Shown: positions 1 to 8,684 of the stretch, piece by piece
Layout: each line of letters begins with the position of its first letter
Numbering within the stretch: the stretch's first letter is position 1
Assembly: GCA_964515555.1 (NCBI GenBank)
Contig: CAZEVY010000014.1
Coordinates: 19,299-83,298 of the forward strand
DNA: 64,000 bases
Direction: 5' to 3'
Source: CAZEVY01 sp964515555
GTDB lineage: Bacteria > Acidobacteriota > Terriglobia > Bryobacterales > Bryobacteraceae
Translations under genes and position numbers: made by a program
The notes under the pieces: generated by a model
The model's database searches: none
What the model was told of the DNA's origin: nothing
What the model saw: only the letters and a program-made list of their open reading frames with translations

Positions 1-55
1 AGTCGAGCAGCGTGCCGTCGACGTCGAACAGGTAGACGGGGAAGCGGGGGATCAA
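1..55 (-). CDS. HAD-superfamily phosphatase, partial (N-terminus only)
   Basis: Only the first 18 codons lie in the window; the gene runs off the left edge. Read from a TTG at 55, the peptide carries the HAD motif I DVDGT (in the segment LFDVDGTLLD), whose first Asp is the phospho-accepting nucleophile in phosphoglycolate-phosphatase-like HAD hydrolases. The TTG start overlaps the TGA of the upstream small membrane gene (TTGA), which supports this start and suggests translational coupling. The substrate cannot be told from this fragment. Confidence 0.7.
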   Translation of the reverse strand, partial: MIPRFPVYLFDVDGTLLD

Positions 56-237
56 CGATGTCCGAGGTACATCAGCCAGCCGAGGCCGAATATGGTTGCC
101 AGGAAATAACCGAAGCACTTCAGACCGTAGCGGAAGCGCTCGTGGTCGGTCTTCTTGGTGACCACGCCGAGAACGGCCGACGCGAGTATGGCGAACAGGA
201 TGCTGGCCTCGAAATGCGAGAGCGCCATCTTCGGCAT
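52..237 (-). CDS. small two-helix membrane protein
   Basis: This 61-residue protein has two hydrophobic segments (about residues 11-27 and 42-57) separated by a basic KKTDHERFRYGLK loop, so it is probably an integral membrane protein. I do not recognise a family. Its ATG shares one base with the TGA of the preceding membrane-protein gene (TGATG), and its own stop overlaps the start of the HAD gene. The three genes therefore look like one operon. The in-frame extension upstream of this ATG reads through the neighbouring gene and is low-complexity Arg-rich, so the internal Met was chosen. Confidence 0.6.
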   Translation of the reverse strand: MPKMALSHFEASILFAILASAVLGVVTKKTDHERFRYGLKCFGYFLATIFGLGWLMYLGHR

Positions 238-659
238 CAGTCCTTCCTCCCGACGGCGATCTCGAAGGCGTCCACCATGGCGAGAATGTTCATGAGGCCG
301 GCGGCGACCAGGAACTTGGTGCCGTAGTCGTGCACATGGCCGGCGACGTCGATCTGCGCGTAGCCGAGCCACACGGTCGCCAGGTAGAGCAGTCCCGAGG
401 CGACGTTGGAGACGAACCCACCCACATAGATGATGGTGGTGAGCATGTCGCCGGTCTCGGGCTTAAACATCGCGCCGCGCATCATCAGCCCGAACAGAAA
501 GGTGATGGCCACGCAGGCCGCCAGGATCGCGCCGCGCCCGTGGCGTTTGAGAAAGAAATGACCGCCCCCGGGGACGATCCAGCCGATGGCGACCACGTGC
601 AGCCATAGCTTCAGCGGCGGCATCGGATCTTTGGGTGGTTTGGGCTTGCGGCCGAACAT
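237..659 (-). CDS. multi-pass membrane protein, unknown function
   Basis: The 140-residue protein has a basic N-terminus (MFGRKPKPPKDP) followed by about four hydrophobic segments. The first contains a glycine-rich turn (IVPGGGHFFLKRHGRG) that resembles the helix-turn of TM2-domain-like or DUF6677-like membrane proteins; that assignment is an impression only. An upstream ATG at 746 is possible. It would add 29 residues and run into the divergent acyl-CoA dehydrogenase promoter, so the start at 659 is preferred. It is translationally coupled to the small membrane gene at 52-237. The 89 bases between 659 and 749 serve as the divergent intergenic region. Confidence 0.6.
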   Translation of the reverse strand: MFGRKPKPPKDPMPPLKLWLHVVAIGWIVPGGGHFFLKRHGRGAILAACVAITFLFGLMMRGAMFKPETGDMLTTIIYVGGFVSNVASGLLYLATVWLGYAQIDVAGHVHDYGTKFLVAAGLMNILAMVDAFEIAVGRKD

Positions 660-748
660 GCGTCTTTTCAGTTTACCAATGGGAACGGCGGCGGCGCGGT
701 TGTTCCGAATAACCGCGCCTGCTACCATCTTAGCCCGGAGGCTCATTC

Positions 749-2518
749 ATGGCGGCAACACTGACCGCGCCGGCGGCCAAGACCGGCGGCGGATTCCTGA
801 TCGAAGAAACGCAGGCCGAAGAGGTTTTCACGCCGGAAGATTTCACCGAAGAGCACCTGGCCGTCGCCAAGACGACTGACGAATTCTTCGCCAACGAGGT
901 CGCACCCAACGTCGAGGCCATCCAGCACCATGAGCCGGGCGTCGCGCAGCGCGTGCTGCGCAAGTCGGCCGAGCTGGGACTGACAGCGGTGGTGGTGCCG
1001 GAGAAGTTCGGCGGCATGGAGCTCGACCTGGTATCCGCGATGATCGTCGCCGAGCACCTGGCCAAGGACGGATCGTATTCGGGTTGGCACGGGGCGCACA
1101 GCGGGATCGGGACGCTGCCGCTGCTGCTGTTCGGCACCGAGGAGCAGAAGCAGCGCTACCTGCCGCGGCTCGCGACGGCCGAGCTGATCGGCGCCTATTG
1201 CCTGAGCGAGCCGCAGGCGGGCTCGGACGCGCTGGCCGCCAAGACTCGCGCCGACCTCAGCGCCGACGGCACGCACTACGTCCTCAACGGCCAGAAGATG
1301 TGGATCACCAACGGCGGCGGCGCGGACCTCTACACGGTGTTCGCGAAGGTCGGCGGCGAGAAGTTCACGGCGTTTCTCGTCGAGCGCGCCTGGCCCGGCG
1401 TTCAGCCCGGCGCCGAAGAGAAGAAGATGGGCATCAAGGGCAGCTCGACCACGGCGGTCTATCTGGATAACGTCAAGGTGCCGGTCGAGAATGTGCTCGG
1501 CGAGATCGGACGCGGGCACATCATCGCCTTCAACATTCTCAACATCGGACGCCTGAAGCTGGGACCGGGGACAGTCGGCGGGGCGAAGAACGTGCTCGCC
1601 GCGTCGCTGAAGTACGCCGCCGAGCGGAAGGCCTTCGGCAAGTCGATCTCCGAGTTCGGAATGATCCGCCACAAGCTGGCCGAGATGGCGATCCGCATCT
1701 GGGCCTCGGAGACGATGAGCTATCGCGTCACCGGGCTGATTCAGGATCACCTGCGCGACTTCTCGTGGTCGCAGCCGGACGCCGCGCAGACCATGATGAA
1801 GGCCATCGAAGAGTTCGCCGCCGAGTGCTCCTACGTGAAGGTCTTCGCGAGTGAAGCGCTCGACTACGTGACCGACGAGGGCGTGCAGATTCACGGCGGT
1901 TACGGCTTCCACGAGGATTACCTGGTGGAGCGGGCCTATCGCGATTCGCGCATCAACCGCATCTTCGAAGGGACCAACGAGATCAACCGGATGCTGGCGA
2001 CCGGAATGCTGCTCAAGCGCGCACAACGCGGGCGGCTCGGGCTGGTGGAGGCCGTGAAGAAGGTGCAGGCCGAGGCGATGGGCGGGCCGTCGCCGTCGGC
2101 GGGCGACGCCGAATCGCAACTGGTGGCCAACGCCAAGAAGGTCGCGCTGCTCTGCCTGGGCGTGGCTTACCTGAGGTTCATGGACAAAATCGACGAGCAG
2201 CAGGAGGTGCTGGCGGGGATCACCGACATCGCGATGAGCGCCTTTGCGATGGAAGGCTGCGTGCTGCGCTCGGAGAAGTTGCGCCGCGCCGGGCGGGGCG
2301 AGGTCGCGCGCGACATGACGGCGGTCTTCACGCGCGAGGCCATGGAGTGGATCGAGCCGGCCGCGCGGGCGGTGGTGGCGGCCTGCTCGGAAGGCGACTC
2401 GCTGCGGACGAATCTCGCGGTGCTGAAGCGCTTCACGAAGTTCGAACCGGTGGACGCCATCGGCCTGCGACGAAAGATCGCCGGACGCCTGCTCGACGCC
2501 GGGCGCTACGTCGTGTAG
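749..2518 (+). CDS. acyl-CoA dehydrogenase family protein (long, FadE/VLCAD-like)
   Basis: An FAD flavoprotein of 589 residues that oxidises an acyl-CoA to the trans-2-enoyl-CoA and passes electrons to ETF in fatty-acid beta-oxidation. Family signatures are clear: YCLSEPQAGSD in the middle beta domain and IHGGYGFHEDY followed by RINRIFEGTNEINR, where the Glu of FEGT matches the catalytic base. The length, with about 190 residues after that motif, matches the long VLCAD/ACAD9-like branch rather than the 380-residue short forms. A GGAGG ribosome-binding site lies 7 bases before the ATG. The stop codon overlaps the GTG start of the following kinase gene. Chain-length specificity cannot be read from the sequence. 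Confidence 0.93.
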   Translation: MAATLTAPAAKTGGGFLIEETQAEEVFTPEDFTEEHLAVAKTTDEFFANEVAPNVEAIQHHEPGVAQRVLRKSAELGLTAVVVPEKFGGMELDLVSAMIVAEHLAKDGSYSGWHGAHSGIGTLPLLLFGTEEQKQRYLPRLATAELIGAYCLSEPQAGSDALAAKTRADLSADGTHYVLNGQKMWITNGGGADLYTVFAKVGGEKFTAFLVERAWPGVQPGAEEKKMGIKGSSTTAVYLDNVKVPVENVLGEIGRGHIIAFNILNIGRLKLGPGTVGGAKNVLAASLKYAAERKAFGKSISEFGMIRHKLAEMAIRIWASETMSYRVTGLIQDHLRDFSWSQPDAAQTMMKAIEEFAAECSYVKVFASEALDYVTDEGVQIHGGYGFHEDYLVERAYRDSRINRIFEGTNEINRMLATGMLLKRAQRGRLGLVEAVKKVQAEAMGGPSPSAGDAESQLVANAKKVALLCLGVAYLRFMDKIDEQQEVLAGITDIAMSAFAMEGCVLRSEKLRRAGRGEVARDMTAVFTREAMEWIEPAARAVVAACSEGDSLRTNLAVLKRFTKFEPVDAIGLRRKIAGRLLDAGRYVV

Positions 2519-2970
2519 TGACGCAGACCATCGTCGTACTGGTTGGGCTGCCGGCGTCGGGCAAGTCGACCTGGCTGGAGAGACGCGGCGTCGCGGCGCT
2601 GTCCTCCGACTTCCTGCGCGTGCTGCTCGCCGACGACGCCACGGACCAGTCGATTCATCGGCAGGTCTTCGCCGCGTTGCGATACCTCGCACGCGCGCGG
2701 CTGCGCATCGGCCGCCGCCTGGTTTACGTCGACGCCACGCACCTGACGCCGCGCGAGCGGAGGCCGTGGATCGAGATGGCGCGGCGGTACGGCTCAAGGG
2801 TCGAGGCGCTGTACTTCGACACGCCGATCGGGGAGTGCCTGCGGCGGAACCGGATGCGGGACCGGGTGGTGCCGGAGGAGGTCATCGAACGGATGGCGGC
2901 GCGGCTGGTTCGCCCGTCGCGCGCCGAGGGGTTCGATCGGGTGCGAGTGGTTTCAACCGCTCAGGCCTGA
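2518..2970 (+). CDS. small P-loop kinase/ATPase (AAA_33-type)
   Basis: A 150-residue protein starting with a Walker A loop at residues 10-18 (GLPASGKST). It has a mid-protein VYVDATHLTPRERRPW segment typical of predicted polynucleotide-kinase/zeta-toxin-like kinases, in which an Asp follows strand 3. An Arg-rich lid follows (CLRRNRMRDR), ending with a VPEEVIERM segment. The GTG start shares its first base with the TAG of the acyl-CoA dehydrogenase (TAGTG), so the two are probably cotranslated. The 3' end overlaps the convergent phosphotransacetylase gene by 10 bases. Substrate unknown; phosphorylation of a nucleic acid end or small metabolite is family-level inference. Confidence 0.8.
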   Translation: MTQTIVVLVGLPASGKSTWLERRGVAALSSDFLRVLLADDATDQSIHRQVFAALRYLARARLRIGRRLVYVDATHLTPRERRPWIEMARRYGSRVEALYFDTPIGECLRRNRMRDRVVPEEVIERMAARLVRPSRAEGFDRVRVVSTAQA

Positions 2971-3920
2971 AGAGCGGTCACGAGTGCGGCGCAGTAGATG
3001 TCGTCGGCCGAGCAGCCGCGCGAGAGGTCGTTGGCGGGCTTGGCGAGGCCTTGCAGGAAGGGCCCGAAGGCGGCGCCGTCGCCCAGGCGCTCCACGAGCT
3101 TGTAGCCGATGTTGGCGGCGTTGAGATCGGGGAAGATCAACGTATTCGCCCGGCCGGCGACGGTCGACCCCGGCGCCTTGGAAGCGCCCACGGCCGGCGC
3201 CAGCGCGGCGTCGGCCTGCAACTCGCCGTCGACGTGGAGATCGGGCGCGCGCGCCTTGACGATCCGCAGCGCCTCGCGGACGCGGTCGACTTCCTTGTGG
3301 CTGGCGCTCCCCTTGGTGGAGAACGAGAGCAGCGCCACCACCGGTTCGACGCCAAGCAGCGCGCGCGTGTTGCCGGCCGTGGCGAGGGCGATCTCGGCCA
3401 GTTGCACGGCGGTGGGCTGCGGGACGATGGCGGTGTCGGCGACGGCGAGCAGCCCGTTGTGGCCGAACGAGCGGTCGTGGACGCACAGAATCAGGATGGT
3501 GGAGACGGTGCGCACGTCGTGCGGAGTGCCGATGGAGTGCAGGGCCGCGCGCACGGTGTCGGCGGTGGAGTTGGCGGCGCCGCCGACGAAGCCGTCGGCG
3601 TCTCCGGCGGCGACCATCAACGCGGCGAAGTAGAGCGGCCGGCGGGCTACCTCGGCGGCCTCGGTTTCGGTGACGCCTCGGGCGCGGCGGCGCTCGTAGT
3701 AGATGGCGGAGTATCGGCGCAGCGCGGCCGAGGCGGCGGGGTCGACGTCGCGGCCCACGAGGATGGGCTCGACCAGGCCCTCGCGGGCGAGGCGTTCGGC
3801 GGCGGCGGCGACGCGCGGGTCGGCGCCCTCGGGGAAGACGATGCGTTTTTTCGAGGGAAGGCGGCGCACGCGCTCGATCTGGCCCGCGACGAAAGCGCGG
3901 GCCGATTCGGGCATTGGCAT
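2961..3920 (-). CDS. pta: phosphate acetyltransferase
   Basis: Interconverts acetyl-CoA and acetyl phosphate in the cytoplasm. The 319-residue length fits the single-domain Pta family (PF01515, about 320-330 residues). Recognisable blocks are KKRIVFPEGADPR at the N-terminus, the LSFSTKGSASH segment of the active-site region, and NTLIFPDLNAANIGYK near the C-terminus. An open extension upstream to 4016 exists, but it is unlike the family and would overlap the next gene. The Met at 3920 (or 3914) gives the usual N-terminus. The gene lies downstream of the acyl-CoA ligase and hydrolase genes on the same strand, but a 92-base gap separates it, so operon membership is uncertain. No ackA is visible. 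Confidence 0.92.
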   Translation of the reverse strand: MPMPESARAFVAGQIERVRRLPSKKRIVFPEGADPRVAAAAERLAREGLVEPILVGRDVDPAASAALRRYSAIYYERRRARGVTETEAAEVARRPLYFAALMVAAGDADGFVGGAANSTADTVRAALHSIGTPHDVRTVSTILILCVHDRSFGHNGLLAVADTAIVPQPTAVQLAEIALATAGNTRALLGVEPVVALLSFSTKGSASHKEVDRVREALRIVKARAPDLHVDGELQADAALAPAVGASKAPGSTVAGRANTLIFPDLNAANIGYKLVERLGDGAAFGPFLQGLAKPANDLSRGCSADDIYCAALVTALQA

Positions 3921-4012
3921 AGAAGGTACCATTGTACAGTTCGACCTAAGCCGGCCATCTTCATCGGCACGATGAAGGAGGCCGCGCTGAAACCGGAGGG
4001 GGCCGGCGCCGA

Positions 4013-4665
4013 TCAAGGCGCGTTCAGGAACCGCAGAATCTCGCGCATGACCCGATCGGCCTGATCGGTGTCGAAGAGGAACTGCGCGTGGGCGTCGCCA
4101 TCGAGGACGATCAGCTCTTTCGGCTGCGGGGTCTTCTCGAAATAGGCGCGAAGCCTCGGGAGCCGCGGCCCATCGCCGCTGGTGTCGTCGCGCGCCATCA
4201 GGAAAAGCTTGCGCAGCGTGAGCTTTTCGGGCGACGCGTCCGGCGTGGCGCCGAGAAACACGATGCGGTCGAACTCGCCGGGGCGTTCGGCGGCGGCGCG
4301 CCCGGCCGCTCCTCCTCCCAGGCTGCCGCCGACGGCCGCGACGCGCTTCGCGCCGGTCTTGCGAAGATACGCCGAGGCGGCGAGAACGTCGAGGTGCAGC
4401 GGCGCGGTGAAGATGTCCTGCTGCCCGGGCCCCGTGGATTTGGCGTAGCCGCGGAAATCGATGGCGATGGAACGGAATCCGGCATCGGCGAGCGCGCGCG
4501 CCTGCTTCGCCCAGCTCTCCTTGTTGAAGCGGCCGCCGTGGAGGAGCACGACGCCGCGGTCGCCCTTGCCGTAGACGTCGGCGTGGATGGCCCCGCCGTC
4601 GCTGGTCGTGAGCGTGACAGGCTGCTGCGCGAGGGCGAGAAGGATGACGATGGAGACGGCGTTCG

Positions 4666-4669
<4 letters not shown>
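4013..4669 (-). CDS. exported alpha/beta hydrolase
   Basis: A 218-residue protein with a short hydrophobic leader (residues 1-14) and an alpha/beta-hydrolase fold. LLHGGRFN forms the oxyanion-hole strand, VGGSLGGG around Ser116 is the nucleophile elbow (G-G-S-L-G), and VLDGDAHAQFLF supplies His194 as the likely catalytic His. It resembles dienelactone-hydrolase-like or bacterial esterase members, but the substrate is not evident. Its ATG overlaps the TGA of the AMP-dependent ligase (ATGA), so the two are translationally coupled. Coupling a hydrolase with an acyl-CoA ligase suggests release of an acid outside the membrane and its activation inside. Confidence 0.82.
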
Positions 4670-6123
<1,454 letters not shown>

Positions 6124-6144
6124 TGCGGCGCGAGGGTGCAGTTC

Positions 6145-6152
6145 ATTATAGA
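6145..6152. promoter_or_regulatory. overlapping divergent -10 elements
   Basis: The 37-base gap between the ligase gene (start 6123, minus) and the Uma2-type gene (start 6161, plus) contains ATTATAGA. Read on the minus strand, 6150-6145 is a perfect TATAAT; on the plus strand, 6147-6152 is TATAGA. The two putative -10 hexamers overlap, which would make the two promoters mutually exclusive. The -35 elements are poor on both sides, so this is a suggestion only. Confidence 0.3.
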
Positions 6153-6160
6153 GTGAAGTT

Positions 6161-6676
6161 ATGACGACCGCGACGCTGGTTCCCGTCGAGGAGTACCTGC
6201 GGACCGACTACGAGCCGGACTGCGACTACATCGACGGCGAACTGGAGGAGCGGAACATGGGCGAGCAGCAGCACGGCCTGGTGCAAGGCTACATCTTCAA
6301 CTACTTCATTAACCGCAAACAGCTCGGTATTCACCCGCGCCTGGAATGGCGCGTTCGCGTTACGCCGACCCGGTATCGTGTGCCGGACGTCTGCCTCCTG
6401 ACGCACAAGACCGGTGAGCGCATCCTGACCGCGCCGCCCCACGTCATCATTGAGGTGCTTTCCCCCGACGACACCATCCGCCGCATGCGACGGCGAATCG
6501 AGGACTACCTGAATTTCGGCGTCCGCAACATCTGGGTCATCGATCCCGACGAGCGGCGCGCGTGGTACTGCACGCGCGAGGGCACGACCGAGTCGACCGA
6601 TCTCCTGCTCCGCGCGGAGAACCCAGAAATCGTCCTGCCGCTCGCGGAGATCTTCCAGGCGATCGACGAAGACTGA
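6161..6676 (+). CDS. Uma2-family (DUF820) PD-(D/E)XK nuclease-fold protein
   Basis: A 171-residue protein with the Uma2 layout: an N-terminal VEEYLRTDYEPDCDYIDGEL segment, a central RVPDVCLL with Asp76, and HVIIEVLSPDD with Glu98. These are followed by RIEDYLNFGVRNIWVIDP, which is diagnostic of the family. Uma2 proteins have a restriction-endonuclease-like fold, but their role is unknown; many are multicopy and perhaps toxin- or mobile-element-related. It precedes the ATP-grasp/SET gene by 59 bases. That gene seems to have its own promoter, so the association may be accidental. Confidence 0.88.
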   Translation: MTTATLVPVEEYLRTDYEPDCDYIDGELEERNMGEQQHGLVQGYIFNYFINRKQLGIHPRLEWRVRVTPTRYRVPDVCLLTHKTGERILTAPPHVIIEVLSPDDTIRRMRRRIEDYLNFGVRNIWVIDPDERRAWYCTREGTTESTDLLLRAENPEIVLPLAEIFQAIDED

Positions 6677-6694
6677 GGGCACCGAAAAAAGTTC

Positions 6695-6723
6695 TCGATA
6701 TACGCACGCGACCCGCGTATAAT
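6695..6723 (+). promoter_or_regulatory. sigma70-type promoter of the ATP-grasp/SET gene
   Basis: A perfect -10 hexamer TATAAT at 6718-6723 is preceded, with an ideal 17-base spacer, by TCGATA at 6695-6700 (four of six matches to TTGACA). The -10 ends only 12 bases before the ATG at 6736, so the transcript would have a leader of about 6 bases and no room for a normal ribosome-binding site. Confidence 0.5.
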
Positions 6724-6735
6724 GTCCTGCAATCG

Positions 6736-8649
6736 ATGAGGATCGCAATTCTTCACCCTTCCTACGAAGGCTCCGACTCGCCGTTCCTCGAAATGGACCC
6801 GCAGTGCGATCCGGCACGGTACCTGACCGGACACCAGATCGAGGAGTTCCAGATTCGCAAGGCGACGGCCGTGCGACAGATCATGGACGTCGCGCGCGGG
6901 GGCTTCGACGCCGCCGTGAACCTGTGCGACGGCGCCTGGGAGGAGGACCGCGCCGGGATTGAGGTCGTGCAGACTCTGGAGCGCCTGGGAGTGGCCTTCA
7001 CGGGCGCCGGCTCGGCATTCTACGAGCCCTCGCGGGAGGCGATGAAGATGGCGGCGCACGCTGCCGGGGTCGCGATTCCGGCCTGCGTGATGGGCCGCGG
7101 CGAAGAGGCCGCCGATCGGGCCGTGGCCGAACTTCGCTTTCCGATGATCGTCAAGCACCCGGCGGGGTATTCCAGCGTCGGCATGACGCTGGCGTCGCGG
7201 GTGACCGATGAGGCCGGACTGCGCGCCGAGGTCCGGCGGATCAGCGAGGCTTACTGCGGGGTACTGATCGAGGAATTCATCGAGGGCCGGGAGTTTTCGG
7301 TGCTGGTCGCCGAGCCGAGGGAGGGCGAGGAGGAGCCCTGGGCGCTGGAAGCCATCGAGTTCACTTTTCCGCCGGGCGAACCCTTCAAGCACTTCGAGCT
7401 CAAGTGGGACCGCTACGAGGAGATCGGCACGCTGGCGGTGGACGATCCGGGGCTGGCGGCGCGGCTGCGCGGCGCCGGGGCGCTGGTCTTCCAGAGCATG
7501 AACGGATCGGGTTACGCGCGCTCGGATTTCCGGGTGGACGCCTCGGGCGAAGTGTATTTTCTGGAAACCAATCCGAATTGCGCCATATTCGAACCGGAAG
7601 GCTCCTACGGGAGCGCCGATTTCATTCTGGAGCGCGACCCGGGCGGCCAGCGCGGCTTTCTGGAACACATGCTGTTCTGCGCGCTCCGCCGCCGCGACCG
7701 GGCGCTCAGACGAGCCGAGCCGCGCTACCGCCGCGGGCGCGGATTCGGCATGTTCGCGACGCGGGCGCTCGGCGCCGGCGAGATCGTCGAGGTGCACGAG
7801 GAGCGCGCGCAGGCGCTGGTGTCGCGCGGGCACGCCGCGCGCTGGCGCGGAGTCCGGCGCGACTGGTTCGCCCGCTACTGCTGGCCGCTGAGCGACAACG
7901 TCCACGCGCTGTGGAGCGAGGATCCCGCCGGGTGGCGCCCGATCAATCACAGCTGCGACCCCAATACCTGGCTCGACGGGCTGAACGTAGCCGCGCGGCG
8001 CGACGTGGCGTCCGGCGAGGAACTGACGATCGACTATGCGACCTTCTGCGGCCCCGGGATGGCGCCGTTCGGGTGCGCCTGCGGCTCGCACGAATGCCGG
8101 GGGACGGTCTCGGGCGACGATCACCTGACACCGGAATTTCGACGCCGCTACGCGGGCCATGTCTCCGACTACATCGAGTCGCAGTGGCGCGAGCGGCCCT
8201 TCGAGATCGTCGCCTCACGAAGCGGACGCGCTCTCTCCGCGCGGCGGCGCTGGAGCCGCGGAGAGCTGGTCTCCCCGCTCTCGTTCGATGGGCGATTCCC
8301 GTCGCCGACGCGTCACACGCTCCAGCTCGCCGAGGCCGAACATGCCCAGCCCCTGCCGTTCGAGCTGCGCTGCGTCAATCATTCCTGCGACCCCAACCTG
8401 CTGTTCGATATCGACGCCGGGGAAGCGCTCGCGCTGCGCGACATCGCGCCGGGCGACCTGCTGGCGGCCTTCTATCCGGCGACCGAGTGGATCATGTCGG
8501 AACCGTTCGACTGCTACTGCGACTCGCCGGAGTGCATCGGCCGAATCGACGGCGCGTCCCGAATGCCGCGCGAGGTGCTCGGACGCCACACGCTGGCCGG
8601 CGTGGTCCGGCGAAGACTGGGCGCCGCGGCCGCCGCTCCGGGATCCTGA
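6736..8649 (+). CDS. ATP-grasp (D-Ala-D-Ala-ligase-like) fused to two SET domains
   Basis: A 637-residue multidomain protein. Residues 1-318 look like a Ddl-type ATP-grasp ligase. They show VNLCDG and GVAFTGAG of the N-terminal lobe, Lys140 in IVKHPAGYSSVGM, the VLIEEFIEGREF block, and metal-binding ARSDF...YFLETNPNC (Asp264, Glu277, Asn279). Residues 333-460 are a SET methyltransferase domain with RGFGMFATRALGAGE, INHSCDPNTW, GEELTIDYA and the post-SET CACGSHECRG zinc motif. Residues 488-606 form a second, divergent SET unit with CVNHSCDPNLLFD, an AFYPATEW block in place of the usual GEEL-DY, and CYCDSPECIG. The first SET keeps the catalytic Tyr434; the second may be structural or have a different role. 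The combination predicts ligation of an amino acid or peptide plus N-methylation. Substrate unknown. The ATG at 6736 is set by the start of homology and the promoter. Confidence 0.85.
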   Translation: MRIAILHPSYEGSDSPFLEMDPQCDPARYLTGHQIEEFQIRKATAVRQIMDVARGGFDAAVNLCDGAWEEDRAGIEVVQTLERLGVAFTGAGSAFYEPSREAMKMAAHAAGVAIPACVMGRGEEAADRAVAELRFPMIVKHPAGYSSVGMTLASRVTDEAGLRAEVRRISEAYCGVLIEEFIEGREFSVLVAEPREGEEEPWALEAIEFTFPPGEPFKHFELKWDRYEEIGTLAVDDPGLAARLRGAGALVFQSMNGSGYARSDFRVDASGEVYFLETNPNCAIFEPEGSYGSADFILERDPGGQRGFLEHMLFCALRRRDRALRRAEPRYRRGRGFGMFATRALGAGEIVEVHEERAQALVSRGHAARWRGVRRDWFARYCWPLSDNVHALWSEDPAGWRPINHSCDPNTWLDGLNVAARRDVASGEELTIDYATFCGPGMAPFGCACGSHECRGTVSGDDHLTPEFRRRYAGHVSDYIESQWRERPFEIVASRSGRALSARRRWSRGELVSPLSFDGRFPSPTRHTLQLAEAEHAQPLPFELRCVNHSCDPNLLFDIDAGEALALRDIAPGDLLAAFYPATEWIMSEPFDCYCDSPECIGRIDGASRMPREVLGRHTLAGVVRRRLGAAAAAPGS

Positions 8650-8684
8650 CGTCCCGCTTTCCGGCGGCACCCGGACCGGCGCCG

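Noticed and set aside
743..2797. 684-codon open frame on the minus strand opposite the acyl-CoA dehydrogenase
   Set aside because: The translation is Arg/His/Ala-rich with no motif, and it lies antisense to a gene with clear family signatures. Long shadow frames are expected at this GC content.
3921..4016. N-terminal extension of phosphate acetyltransferase to 4016
   Set aside because: The extra 32 residues do not resemble the family, and the start would overlap the end of the hydrolase gene. The Met at 3920 gives the standard length.
2766..4064. 432-codon plus-strand frame across the phosphate acetyltransferase gene
   Set aside because: Antisense to a well-recognised pta gene; the product is Gly/Ala-rich with no family features.
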